Source of the DNA: Bacteroidia bacterium
GTDB lineage: Bacteria; Bacteroidota; Bacteroidia; Flavobacteriales; Flavobacteriaceae
DNA: 64,000 nucleotides
Direction of reading: 5' to 3'
Assembly (NCBI GenBank): GCA_030427585.1
Contig: JAUIBW010000018.1
Coordinates: 38,775 to 102,774 of the forward strand
This document shows, one piece after another, positions 16,961 through 25,010 of the stretch. Under the pieces are notes generated by a model. The model saw only the letters and a program-made list of their open reading frames with translations. It did no database searches and was not told the DNA's origin. Each line of letters starts with the position of its first letter. Position 1 is the stretch's first letter. A program made the position numbers and the translations under genes.

Positions 16961-17812
16961 ATGAAAACCATAAAATTAATTTTTACAGCAATTATACTTT
17001 CAACCATTTTTGTCTCATGTAGCTCTGATGATGATAATGATATTATAGCAAATCCCATGGAAGGATTTAACCTGGTAACTTCTTTTGATGCTAATAATCA
17101 TTCTATAGAGCTGTATTCTAAGAAGAATGATTTTAATATTGGATTTAACGAGGTGTACATACGTATTAAAGATATAGCAACAAAAAGCTATGTCTCTCAA
17201 TCCGAAATTTCCTGGATGCCTATGATGCATATGACACAAATGGAACATTCTTGCCCAAAATCTACTTTGACTGTAACTGAAGATAAGACGGTTTCTAAAG
17301 GATTCATGGTTTTTCAAATGCCCGGAAACGCAGATGAATATTGGGATATTACTATTACCTATACAATTAATGGAGAAGAATTTACAGCCAAAAAAACTAT
17401 AGATGTAATATCTCCGGCAGATGGTAAACAAAAAATAAGCACATTTATGGGAAGTGATGGTACTCGTTATGTTTTGACTATGACTGCACCAACAGAGCCA
17501 AAGGTGGCAGTAAACGATTTTACCGCTATGCTCTTTAAAATGGAAAATATGATGACCTTTCCCGTGGTAGAAAACTATAAAATCATAGTAGATCCTCGTA
17601 TGCCAGGTATGGGAAATCATAGCTCACCAAATAATGAAGATTTGAGTTATGATGCAGCATTAAAAATGTATAAAGGAAAATTATCCTTAACTATGACAGG
17701 GTATTGGAAAATTAACTTAAAACTATTAAATGAATCTCAAGAAGTGCTGAAGGGAGAGGATGTAACCGTAGATAATCTCGAAAGCAGTTTATTTTTTGAA
17801 ATCGAATTCTAA
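16961..17812 (+). CDS. Met/His-rich lipoprotein, likely periplasmic copper-binding
   Basis: The frame is open from 16844, inside the receptor gene, but the ATG at 16961 begins a lipoprotein signal peptide (MKTIKLIFTAIILSTIFVSC, lipobox Cys20), so 283 residues are assigned. The sequence SWMPMMHMTQMEHSC (84-98) and DPRMPGMGNHSSP near the end of the chain are dense in Met and His and suit Cu(I) binding. The general layout (two beta-domains, the first resembling YtkA/FixH-type folds) is inferred. It follows the OprC/NosA-like receptor and is probably co-transcribed, acting as a copper relay in the periplasm. Confidence 0.75.
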   Translation: MKTIKLIFTAIILSTIFVSCSSDDDNDIIANPMEGFNLVTSFDANNHSIELYSKKNDFNIGFNEVYIRIKDIATKSYVSQSEISWMPMMHMTQMEHSCPKSTLTVTEDKTVSKGFMVFQMPGNADEYWDITITYTINGEEFTAKKTIDVISPADGKQKISTFMGSDGTRYVLTMTAPTEPKVAVNDFTAMLFKMENMMTFPVVENYKIIVDPRMPGMGNHSSPNNEDLSYDAALKMYKGKLSLTMTGYWKINLKLLNESQEVLKGEDVTVDNLESSLFFEIEF

Positions 17813-17826
17813 CGTTTTTTCTTTTT

Positions 17827-17920
17827 ATGAAATGAGCCATAACAATAGAGTGGATACCAGCCGGGATGGTCAATGGCGAATTCCATCTGACAATTAAAAA
17901 ACAATAAAAAAGAACAGATG
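17827..17920 (+). repeat. 94-bp duplicated leader element, copy 1 (no gene attached)
   Basis: This segment aligns without gaps to 28941-29034, with 83 of 94 bases identical. Copy 2 ends at the start codon of the fasciclin gene; copy 1 also ends in CAGATG, but the reading frame after it is only about 16 codons long and runs through a terminator. Conserved features are GCCAT...TGGC, the arms (C)ATCTG/CAGATG and an A-rich spacer. Copy 1 is probably a relic of a lost gene or of recombination. Confidence 0.75.
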
Positions 17921-17924
17921 ACAG

Positions 17925-17947
17925 GCCACTCAATAGAGTGGCTTTTT
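17925..17947 (+). terminator. Rho-independent terminator after the copper lipoprotein
   Basis: GCCACTC-AATA-GAGTGGC followed by TTTTT: a perfect 7-bp stem, 4-base loop and T-run. It closes the receptor/lipoprotein transcript and separates it from the nadA promoter. Confidence 0.85.
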
Positions 17948-17991
17948 ATACTATTAAATAAATGCTAAGTGCTTAGTACACTAAAAATCAT

Positions 17992-18060
17992 AAAAAAGAC
18001 TTTTTTATCTTTATTTATGATTTTTATCATAGTATTTAGATATAAAGACCTCTATTTTTC
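17992..18060 (+). promoter_or_regulatory. Composite FNR-type promoter of nadA
   Basis: AAAAAAGAC-TTTTTT-ATCTTTATT (17992-18015), then the palindrome ATGATTTTTATCAT (18017-18030, centre 18023.5), then TATTTTTC (18053-18060), one mismatch from TAnnTTTG. Spacings are 20 and 33 bp, matching the promoters at 14059 and 28033. The site overlaps in-frame codons upstream of nadA, which is a strong argument against the longer nadA starts. Confidence 0.65.
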
Positions 18061-18085
18061 GCATTGTAATGAATATATAGTAAAA

Positions 18086-19012
18086 GTGGAGTTAAAAGAA
18101 AAAATAAGTAAAGTAAAGAGAGAGAAAAATGCTGTAATTCTTGCGCATTATTATCAAAGGCCAGAAATACAGGAAGTAGCAGATTATGTTGGGGATAGTT
18201 TGGGATTATCTCAAAAAGCAGCAGAAATTGATGCCGATATTATTGTTTTTGCGGGTGTACACTTTATGGCAGAAACTGCAAAAATTCTTAACCCAACAAA
18301 AAAAGTAGTTTTACCAGATTTAACAGCCGGATGTTCTTTGGCCGATTCGTGTCCCCCTGATGCATTTGGTTCTTTTGTAGCATCACATCCTAATCATGTT
18401 GTGATTACCTATATCAATTGTTCGGCAGAAATTAAAGCAATGAGCGATTTGGTTTGTACCTCTTCTAATGCGCTTAAAATTGTAGAATCGGTACCAAGGG
18501 ATACCCCTATTATTTTTGCTCCGGATAAGAACCTGGGTAAATACATCATAAAACAAACAGGTAGAGATATGTTGCTTTGGGATGGTAGTTGTATAGTACA
18601 CGAAGCATTCTGTATTGATAAATTATTAGATTTATATCAAGACAATCCAGGATCGGTAATTATAGCACATCCAGAATCTGAAGAGCATATTTTGAAAACC
18701 GCAAAGTATATAGGTTCTACTGCCGGAATGATAAATTATGTAAAAGAACATCCAAAAGAGAAATTTATAGTAGCTACAGAAGCAGGTATTTTACATGAAA
18801 TGAAAAAAGAAGTGCCCAATACAATCCTGATTCCGGCTCCAGCCGAAGAAGATAATACTTGCGCTTGTAGTGAGTGTAGTTATATGAAGGTAAATACACT
18901 TCAGAAATTGTATGATTGCTTGCTTAATGAAACTCCCGAAATAAATGTAACAGAAGATATAAGAAAAAAAGCATTAACCCCAATTGTTCGAATGTTAGAA
19001 CTATCTAAATAA
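18086..19012 (+). CDS. nadA: Quinolinate synthase
   Basis: From the GTG at 18086 the protein has 308 residues and starts [24 protein letters not shown], as NadA proteins do. Longer in-frame starts (GTG 17969, ATG 18017) would run through the promoter and add a hydrophobic tail foreign to the family. Motifs: [44 protein letters not shown] and [14 protein letters not shown], which together carry the [4Fe-4S] cysteines. It condenses iminoaspartate with dihydroxyacetone phosphate to quinolinate. nadB follows 7 bp downstream. An FNR-type promoter in front of nadA is unusual and suggests induction without oxygen. Confidence 0.92.
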   Translation: MELKEKISKVKREKNAVILAHYYQRPEIQEVADYVGDSLGLSQKAAEIDADIIVFAGVHFMAETAKILNPTKKVVLPDLTAGCSLADSCPPDAFGSFVASHPNHVVITYINCSAEIKAMSDLVCTSSNALKIVESVPRDTPIIFAPDKNLGKYIIKQTGRDMLLWDGSCIVHEAFCIDKLLDLYQDNPGSVIIAHPESEEHILKTAKYIGSTAGMINYVKEHPKEKFIVATEAGILHEMKKEVPNTILIPAPAEEDNTCACSECSYMKVNTLQKLYDCLLNETPEINVTEDIRKKALTPIVRMLELSK

Positions 19013-19019
19013 CAGGATA

Positions 19020-20603
19020 ATGATATCGGTAGACTATTTAGTAATTGGTTCGGGTGCAGCTGGGTTAACTTTTGCGGTTAAAATAGCAGAAAAATTTAGA
19101 GATAAAAAAGTTTGTATAGTCACAAAAGCAGATGATGACGAATCTAATACAAAATATGCACAGGGAGGTGTAGCTGTTGTATTAGATACAGAAGAAGACT
19201 CTTTTCAAAAACATATACAAGATACTTTGATTGCCGGTGATGGTTTATGCGATCCAGAAGTTGTTAAAATGGTCGTTAAAGAAGGCCCCAAAAGACTTAA
19301 TGACTTAATTCATTGGGGAGCAAATTTTGATTTAGATTATAACGGAAAATTGGATCTTGGTAAAGAAGGAGGACATTCAGAATATCGTATAGTTCATCAT
19401 AAAGATATTACAGGCCGCGAAATAGAAACTGCATTACTAACTCGTATTCATCAATTGCCAAACATTAATATATTGAGTCATCATTTTGCAATCGATCTGA
19501 TCACAGAACATCAATTACAAATACAAAATCATGAAAATATTTCTTGCTATGGTGCCTATGCTCTGAATCAAAAAACAGGAGAAGTAAAAACGATAAAAGC
19601 TACAGTAACATTGTTAGCAACAGGAGGCATTGGCAAAATATATGGTCATACTACTAACCCGGTTATAGCAACAGGTGATGGTATTGCAATGGCATATAGA
19701 GCAAAGGCAAGAATTAAGGATATGGAATTTGTTCAATTTCATCCAACAGCATTATACGAAGAAAAAGATGGGCAATCTTTCCTAATTTCTGAAGCAATAA
19801 GAGGTTTTGGAGCATACCTGAGAAATAGGAAAGGGCATAGATTTATGGTAGAGTATGACGAAAGGGGAGAACTTGCTTCTCGAGATATTGTTTCAAAAAG
19901 TATTGATAATGAACTTAAAAAATCCGGTGATCCCTGTGTGTATTTAGACTGTACCCATCTTGAGATAGAGGATTTTAAAAAACATTTTCCTACGATTTAT
20001 AAAAAATGCATGGCCAATCATATTAACATAGAAAAAGATTGGATTCCGGTGGTTCCGGCATCTCATTATTTATGTGGTGGTATTGAAGTTGATAAAAATG
20101 GCATGACCTCTATTCAAAATTTATTTGCCTGCGGAGAATGTTCGAGAACAGGTTTGCATGGAGCTAATAGATTAGCTTCAAACTCTTTGCTAGAAGCCCT
20201 GGTGTACGCGCATAACAGCTACCAATACCTTTGTTATAACCCTATGCAATCTGATTCACTAGCTATTCCCGATTGGAATGATCAGGGAACACATGTTAAT
20301 AAAGAACATATTATTATAAAACATAATACCAGGCAACTACAAGCTTTAATGAGAGATTATGTAGGTATTGTACGAAGTAATCATCGTTTGATAAAAGCTA
20401 AAGAATATTTGGATGTAATGTATAGAGAAGTGGAAGAACTATATAAGGATTCGAAAATAAATACAGCACTATGTGAATTACGAAACATGATTAATATTGC
20501 GCACTTAATTATTGGACAATCTTTAGAAAGAAAAGAAAATAAAGGAGGGTATTTTAATATAGATAATAATGCTTTTCCAGAAATACAGAACCCCCTAATA
20601 TAG
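19020..20603 (+). CDS. nadB: L-aspartate oxidase
   Basis: 527 residues of the succinate dehydrogenase/fumarate reductase flavoprotein family: FAD motif IGSGAAGLTFAVK (8-20), SNTKYAQGGVA, the HPTALYEE and SEAIRGFGAYLRN substrate region, and SRTGLHGANRLASNSLLEALVY. It oxidises aspartate to iminoaspartate for NadA and can pass electrons to fumarate or oxygen, so the step works anaerobically. It is co-transcribed with nadA and the following thioredoxin-like gene (6 bp gap). Confidence 0.93.
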   Translation: MISVDYLVIGSGAAGLTFAVKIAEKFRDKKVCIVTKADDDESNTKYAQGGVAVVLDTEEDSFQKHIQDTLIAGDGLCDPEVVKMVVKEGPKRLNDLIHWGANFDLDYNGKLDLGKEGGHSEYRIVHHKDITGREIETALLTRIHQLPNINILSHHFAIDLITEHQLQIQNHENISCYGAYALNQKTGEVKTIKATVTLLATGGIGKIYGHTTNPVIATGDGIAMAYRAKARIKDMEFVQFHPTALYEEKDGQSFLISEAIRGFGAYLRNRKGHRFMVEYDERGELASRDIVSKSIDNELKKSGDPCVYLDCTHLEIEDFKKHFPTIYKKCMANHINIEKDWIPVVPASHYLCGGIEVDKNGMTSIQNLFACGECSRTGLHGANRLASNSLLEALVYAHNSYQYLCYNPMQSDSLAIPDWNDQGTHVNKEHIIIKHNTRQLQALMRDYVGIVRSNHRLIKAKEYLDVMYREVEELYKDSKINTALCELRNMINIAHLIIGQSLERKENKGGYFNIDNNAFPEIQNPLI

Positions 20604-20609
20604 TATAAT

Positions 20610-21233
20610 ATGATAAATGAAATAATTAAAGCAAGTTTAATCAAAGGGATTTCCTATACAGCATATGTTGAATTGGTAAATCGTCTTGTTGCAGAAGAAG
20701 CTACAACGGGAACAGAACAAACTCAACAACGTATAGACTTTACTAAATTAAATGCAAGTAGAATGCGAAGGCTTGATAAGACTCTTGTAATACCAGAACA
20801 ATCCAAACAAGTTTTTCAAGATATGAAAGAAAAACAAACCTGGTTTGTTCTTATAGAAAGTTGGTGCGCCGATGGAGCACAAACCATTCCTGTGTTAAAC
20901 AAAATAGCAGAAGTTTCACCTGCAATTAATTTAAAAATTTTATTACGAGATGATAATCCTGAGTTTATGGATCTTTTTTTAACAAACGGAACACGCTCTA
21001 TACCTAAACTCATAATTACCGATAATGATAGTAATGTATTAAATACATGGGGACCTAGATCAAAAGTTGCTACTAGTATGGTTCTGGCTTACAAAAAGGA
21101 AAACGGAAAAATAGATGACACTTTTAAAAAATCTCTACAGGTTTGGTATAATAAAAATAAAGGAGAAGCTATTATTGACGACCTTGTGAATATAGTTGAA
21201 GACTCACTCGCATTAGAAAAAGATTTTGATTAA
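20610..21233 (+). CDS. Thioredoxin-fold protein with a single active-site cysteine
   Basis: 207 residues. The central part FVLIESWCADGAQTIPVLNKIA carries a WCADG motif in place of WCGPC, so only one of the two redox cysteines is present. The cis-proline loop RSIPKLII is intact. Bacteroidota have many such thioredoxin-family proteins of unknown role. It is the third gene of the nadA-nadB operon, which suggests a connection with Fe-S or NAD metabolism under anaerobic conditions, but the sequence does not show one. A disulfide reductase role is unlikely with one Cys. Confidence 0.75.
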   Translation: MINEIIKASLIKGISYTAYVELVNRLVAEEATTGTEQTQQRIDFTKLNASRMRRLDKTLVIPEQSKQVFQDMKEKQTWFVLIESWCADGAQTIPVLNKIAEVSPAINLKILLRDDNPEFMDLFLTNGTRSIPKLIITDNDSNVLNTWGPRSKVATSMVLAYKKENGKIDDTFKKSLQVWYNKNKGEAIIDDLVNIVEDSLALEKDFD

Positions 21234-21250
21234 TAGCTTTGTTTAAATAT

Positions 21251-21286
21251 AAAAAACTTCCGAAAAATCTTTTTCAGAAGTTTTTT
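21251..21286. terminator. Bidirectional terminator between nadA operon and ric
   Basis: AAAAAACTTC, CGAAAAA, TC, TTTTTCA, GAAGTTTTTT: a nearly perfect palindrome with A-tract and T-tract on either side. It serves the plus-strand nad operon and the minus-strand norB-ric operon, which converge here. Confidence 0.8.
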
Positions 21287-21303
21287 ATGAATGAAACTAA
21301 TTT

Positions 21304-22050
21304 TTAAGAAGGAGCAGTCTCTGATCTTTTTACAATCTTCTTTTCTATTTCTATTGCTTTTGGAAACAAAATATTATTTTCCAGATGGATATGTAAATGC
21401 AAATCCTTTTCAAATTCTTCTAACATTGAAAAAGTGACATTATACGTATTACAAGCATCTTCGGGTGGAGTATAATGATTTGATAACTCCGAAATTTTTC
21501 GAAACCGTACGCCTTCGTTATCATGTTCTTGCATCATCATCGAGATAGGGTTTTCTACAGTTCCAAAATGGGGTCGTTGTACGTTATGCTCTTGTTCTAG
21601 ACTTTTTACCATTTTTCTAACAAAAGGAAACAGTATAATTTCTTCTTTTTTCATATGTTGCGAAAGTTCACCAGAGGCCTCACTAAATAGAGTATGAATC
21701 TCTAGTAACTCTGGATGGCGTCCTCCGTGTACTTTGCAGAGTTTTTCTAAATATTGGCGTAGTATTGGTATTTTTTCTTCTACATAACGGTGATGTTTCT
21801 TTTCTATATAATCTACTAATAGATCAAGTGGCCAGGATTGATAATCAATAACAATATCATCTTTTTGAGTTAAAACATCATTTAAGTTCTTTAGAAGAGA
21901 TTCAATTTCAATATCATTTTTGTTACAAACCTCTTCTAATGTTCTGTCTCCTCTACAGCAAAAATCAATTCCATATTTTGAAAAAACAGCAGCAGTTCGA
22001 TAATCTTTTGCAACGAATTGCCCTACCTTAGTTTTTATTAGTATATCCAT
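21304..22050 (-). CDS. ric: Iron-sulfur cluster repair di-iron protein (Ric/ScdA/YtfE)
   Basis: 248 residues. The N-terminal ScdA domain has KYGIDFCCRGDRTLEEVC (around residues 25-42) with the paired cysteines. It is followed by hemerythrin-like helices with the di-iron ligands HHRYVEEKIP, HGGRHPEL, HMKKEE, MQEHDNEG and HIHLENNILFP. Such proteins repair Fe-S clusters damaged by NO and peroxide. It starts 3 bp after the NO reductase stop, so both are one transcript. That transcript is probably governed by the GGATA-N4-TATCC palindrome upstream of norB and the adjacent Rrf2 regulator. Confidence 0.93.
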   Translation of the reverse strand: MDILIKTKVGQFVAKDYRTAAVFSKYGIDFCCRGDRTLEEVCNKNDIEIESLLKNLNDVLTQKDDIVIDYQSWPLDLLVDYIEKKHHRYVEEKIPILRQYLEKLCKVHGGRHPELLEIHTLFSEASGELSQHMKKEEIILFPFVRKMVKSLEQEHNVQRPHFGTVENPISMMMQEHDNEGVRFRKISELSNHYTPPEDACNTYNVTFSMLEEFEKDLHLHIHLENNILFPKAIEIEKKIVKRSETAPS

Positions 22051-22053
22051 AAT

Positions 22054-24300
22054 TTATTTATTTAAGATTGTTTTATTTTTTAATGTTAAATCAAATACGA
22101 ACCAACAAATGGTTACCATACCAATTGCAAAAATGATATCCCCTATAGATCGTAACCATTTTAGGATGATCATTCCCGGATGTTGCATAAACTCGGCAGA
22201 GCGAGCATACCACATTCCGTGTTCCATACTTTCAAGTGCTTGCCACACACCCATTGGTAATAAGCTTAATAGCGCCATGGCTAATAGCCCAATATTTAAA
22301 GACCAAAAGGAGATTTTTAGTAATTTTTCATTCCAGCGTATATCCCTATACAAACTTCTTAGAACAAATAACATTAATCCGATTCCTAAGGTCCCGTATA
22401 CTCCGTATAATGCGGTATGGCTATGAAGAGGTGTAATATTTAATCCTTGTACATAATATAGTGCAATTGGTGGGTTGATGATAAAACCAAAAATACCTGC
22501 CCCAAGAAAATTCCAAAAGGCTACTGCTATCATAAAATATATGGGCCACTTATAATCTTTAAGCCAACGTGTAGCTTTAGACAATTTGTAGTTGTGATAT
22601 GCTTCGTAACCAATAAGCGTAAGAGGTACGATTTCTAGTGCACTAAATGTAGCACCCAAAGCCATTACTGCTGTAGGGGTTCCTGAAAAATAGATGTGAT
22701 GAAAAGTTCCTAAAATTCCACCAGACAAAAATATTATAGTGGCAAACAATACATTGTGTATTGCAGTTTTTGTTTTTAAAAGTCCTAATCGTACAAATAA
22801 AAAGGCGATAACTACAGTAGCAAAAACCTCAAAAAAACCTTCTACCCATAGATGTACAACCCACCATCTCCAATATTCGGCTATTGCTAGATTAGTTTGC
22901 CTACCCCACATAAGGCCTGCTCCGTAGAACATAGCTATGGCAATACAGGATATCAAAAACATGATAATGAGATTTTTTTCTTCGGTTTTTTTCTTCAATA
23001 CAGGTAATAGTGGTCTGGCCATTAAGGCTAACCATAGGAATAATCCAATGAGTAGAAAAATTTGCCAAAACCGACCCAAATCGACATATTCATATCCCTG
23101 ATGTCCAAACCAAAAGTTTTCTACGAGATTTAGTTTTTGCATTACTCCAAGCCATTGCCCAAACATCGAACCTGCCACAATAATTAAAAGAGCAATAAAT
23201 AGAAAATTAACACCAAATACCTGAAACTTTGGATCTTTACCAGATATTGAAGGAGCAATATACAACCCTGTTGCTAACCATGCTGTTGCTATCCAAAAAA
23301 TAGCTAATTGAGTATGCCAGCTACGAGTGACCGAGTAGGGGAGAATCTGATCCAAAGGAATACCATAAAAGCCATCTCCTTCTACACCATAATGTGCAGT
23401 AACAATACCTAACAACATTTGTACAACCATAAGAAGGCTTACTACCCAAAAATATTTTTTTACTAAGCGCATAGAAGGAGTTATTCCTTGTCTTAATAAA
23501 GGATCTTCTGCAGGAGCAGGGATATGTTCATCCTCTCCCGATTTCACATGATAAAATACCATGATTCCGATAGATATGATTAAAAGAACAATACTCACTC
23601 CCGACCAGGTAAATAAACTTTTAGTAGGAACATTCCCTACTAATTCTTCTGCGGGCCAGTTATGAGTATAAGAAATGTTCTCGTCTGGTCTTTGTGTAAC
23701 TGTTGCCCAAGTCGCCCAAAAGAAAAATGCATTCATTTTTTGCATTCGTTCTTCATTTTTAATAGTGTTTTTTGGGATTGCATAGTCTGATCGTAATTGA
23801 TCAAATTTGGGATCATCGGTAAACAAACCTTTATAGTAATTACTTAAATACTGTATAGCCAAAATCCTTTCTTCTGAAATAGTGATCGATTTGGTTGTTT
23901 CATTATACGTATTAGCCCGTAAGTCTTTTTGTAATCGTATCTTTAAAGCAGCTTGTTGCTCGTCATTTACGAGCTTATAGTTTGTATTAAAATCTCTTTG
24001 TGCATAAATATCTAAGATAAATAGTGCCTCTCGATGAAGCCAGTCTGCAGTCCAATCTGGAGCGACATAAGCACCATGCCCCCATACCGATCCTATTTCC
24101 TGTCCACCAATACTTTGCCAAATGTTTTGTCCATCTTTAATCTGTGAGTTAGTAAAAATAATATCACCATTGGGTGAAATAATTTTATCAGGTATTGGAG
24201 GTGCTTTTTGATAAATCTCGTAACCGTAATACCCTAATACACTAAAGGAGATAAGTAATACTGCTGCAAGTCCCAGCCATAATTTTTTTTCTTTTTTCAT
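22054..24300 (-). CDS. norB: Quinol-dependent nitric oxide reductase (qNor)
   Basis: 748 residues with about 14 membrane segments. The length and the N-terminal periplasmic extension (NGDIIFTNSQIKDGQNIWQSIGGQEIGSVWGHG split by membrane segments) identify the quinol-using single-subunit type (also called norZ). Heme and FeB ligands are visible in SRSWHTQLAIFW, WWVVHLWVEGFFEV (His and Glu), GTFHHIYFSG and HSHTALYGVYG. It reduces 2 NO to N2O in the inner membrane, taking electrons from quinol, so no NorC is needed. The Rrf2 gene lies 58 bp upstream with a palindromic operator between them. It supplies the substrate for NosZ encoded 5.4 kb away. Confidence 0.94.
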   Translation of the reverse strand: MKKEKKLWLGLAAVLLISFSVLGYYGYEIYQKAPPIPDKIISPNGDIIFTNSQIKDGQNIWQSIGGQEIGSVWGHGAYVAPDWTADWLHREALFILDIYAQRDFNTNYKLVNDEQQAALKIRLQKDLRANTYNETTKSITISEERILAIQYLSNYYKGLFTDDPKFDQLRSDYAIPKNTIKNEERMQKMNAFFFWATWATVTQRPDENISYTHNWPAEELVGNVPTKSLFTWSGVSIVLLIISIGIMVFYHVKSGEDEHIPAPAEDPLLRQGITPSMRLVKKYFWVVSLLMVVQMLLGIVTAHYGVEGDGFYGIPLDQILPYSVTRSWHTQLAIFWIATAWLATGLYIAPSISGKDPKFQVFGVNFLFIALLIIVAGSMFGQWLGVMQKLNLVENFWFGHQGYEYVDLGRFWQIFLLIGLFLWLALMARPLLPVLKKKTEEKNLIIMFLISCIAIAMFYGAGLMWGRQTNLAIAEYWRWWVVHLWVEGFFEVFATVVIAFLFVRLGLLKTKTAIHNVLFATIIFLSGGILGTFHHIYFSGTPTAVMALGATFSALEIVPLTLIGYEAYHNYKLSKATRWLKDYKWPIYFMIAVAFWNFLGAGIFGFIINPPIALYYVQGLNITPLHSHTALYGVYGTLGIGLMLFVLRSLYRDIRWNEKLLKISFWSLNIGLLAMALLSLLPMGVWQALESMEHGMWYARSAEFMQHPGMIILKWLRSIGDIIFAIGMVTICWFVFDLTLKNKTILNK

Positions 24301-24325
24301 GAGATAGTAGTTAAAATTTTAATTC

Positions 24326-24339
24326 GGATAATTTTATCC
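24326..24339. promoter_or_regulatory. GGATA-N4-TATCC operator before norB
   Basis: GGATAATTTTATCC, a perfect 5-4-5 palindrome flanked by AATT and ATTTAAT, lies 26 bp before the norB ATG. A second copy of the same core with the same flanks is in the centre of the long palindrome before the Rrf2 gene (24826-24869). This pairing points to control by the Rrf2 protein encoded between the two sites. Confidence 0.65.
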
Positions 24340-24358
24340 TATTTAATAATAATTTTTT

Positions 24359-24802
24359 TTAGGTTCTTAAATATGAAGCTCCTGATTTGATTCCAAGAGC
24401 TAATTCTTCCAGGTTGGTAGATTCCAACATTTTCTTTAATTCTTCTCTTACTGCAGCAAATTTGTGATGAACAGGGCATGGATGATCTTCTGAGCATTTA
24501 TTAAGACCCAAACCACAGCCAATATAAATACTGTCCCCATCTATAGCATCAACAATTTCTGCAAGTTGTATAGATGCTATTTTATGTTTTTCTATTTCGA
24601 AACCACCGGCAGCACCTTTTACAGAATTAACTATATTATTTTTAGCTAGTTTTTGAAGAATCTTTGCAGTAAATGCTTCTGGCGAGTTAATTTTGGCAGC
24701 AATATCTTTAAGGCTTACCCGCTCTCCTTGATAAGATTTTAAGGCAATAAAAATAGCAGCTTTAATTCCGTATTCGCAGGCTTTCGAAAACATTCTATTC
24801 AA
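24359..24802 (-). CDS. Rrf2-family regulator, NsrR-like, next to NO reductase
   Basis: 147 residues: winged helix (KACEYGIKAAIFIALKS, INSPEAFTAKILQKLAKN, VKGAAGGFEI) and cysteines at 96, 103 and 109 (GCGLGLNKCSEDHPC), the ligand set of Fe-S Rrf2 sensors such as NsrR. Position upstream of norB-ric and the shared palindromes indicate an NO-responsive repressor of NO detoxification. NsrR is the closest functional analogy, but sequence alone does not settle the name. It is a paralog of the protein at 13578, sharing the KCSxxxPCPVH cysteine region, which suggests duplicated sensors with separate operators. Confidence 0.88.
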   Translation of the reverse strand: MNRMFSKACEYGIKAAIFIALKSYQGERVSLKDIAAKINSPEAFTAKILQKLAKNNIVNSVKGAAGGFEIEKHKIASIQLAEIVDAIDGDSIYIGCGLGLNKCSEDHPCPVHHKFAAVREELKKMLESTNLEELALGIKSGASYLRT

Positions 24803-24825
24803 AAATTAGTTACTCTGCAAAATTA

Positions 24826-24869
24826 GCAATTATTTAATTAGGATAAAAATATCCGAATTAAATAATTGC
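24826..24869. promoter_or_regulatory. 44-bp palindrome before the NsrR-like gene
   Basis: GCAATTATTTAATT-A-GGATA-AAAA-TATCC-G-AATTAAATAATTGC: arms of 14 and 5 bases pair perfectly with a single mismatch between them. The centre GGATA-N4-TATCC matches the norB operator. It starts 23 bp before the regulator's ATG, so autoregulation is likely. Confidence 0.65.
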
Positions 24870-24893
24870 AAACTTTTATACTTAGATCTTAAT

Positions 24894-24961
24894 AAAAGAT
24901 TAATTAGTCCAAAAACATGATATTTATCATATTTCATGTGCAGTAGTAATTCTTATTTTTA
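24894..24961 (+). promoter_or_regulatory. FNR-type promoter of nirK
   Basis: The palindrome ATGATATTTATCAT (24917-24930, centre 24923.5) is followed 34 bp later by TATTTTTA (24954-24961), one mismatch from TAnnTTTG. Twenty bp above the palindrome is a degenerate AAAAGAT-N6-GTCCAAA (24894-24913), in the place where other promoters have the full element. Confidence 0.65.
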
Positions 24962-24964
24962 CAG

Positions 24965-24990
24965 AATAAAAGACAAAAGAGTCTTTTATT
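24965..24990. promoter_or_regulatory. Perfect AATAAAAGAC-N6-GTCTTTTATT inverted repeat in the nirK leader
   Basis: Ten-base arms pair without mismatch around the spacer AAAAGA. It lies just after the -7 box and 20 bp before the nirK ATG, that is, across or just after the transcription start. This is the best copy of the element in the window, and its position suits a repressor such as an Rrf2 protein better than an activator. Confidence 0.6.
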
Positions 24991-25010
24991 AAAAGTAAAA
25001 TAGTAAGAAT

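Noticed and set aside
17015..17620. 201-codon open frame on the minus strand inside the copper lipoprotein gene
   Set aside because: It is His/Cys-rich only because it is antisense to a Met/His/Ile-rich coding sequence; it lacks a plausible start context and neighbours.
17918..17968. Short reading frame after leader copy 1 (about 16 codons starting MTGHSIEW)
   Set aside because: It runs through the terminator stem-loop and has no similarity to the protein following copy 2, so it is not annotated as a gene.
17969..18085. Longer nadA start with an N-terminal hydrophobic extension
   Set aside because: The extra residues are encoded by the composite promoter (17992-18060) and NadA proteins lack such a tail; the GTG at 18086 fits the family.
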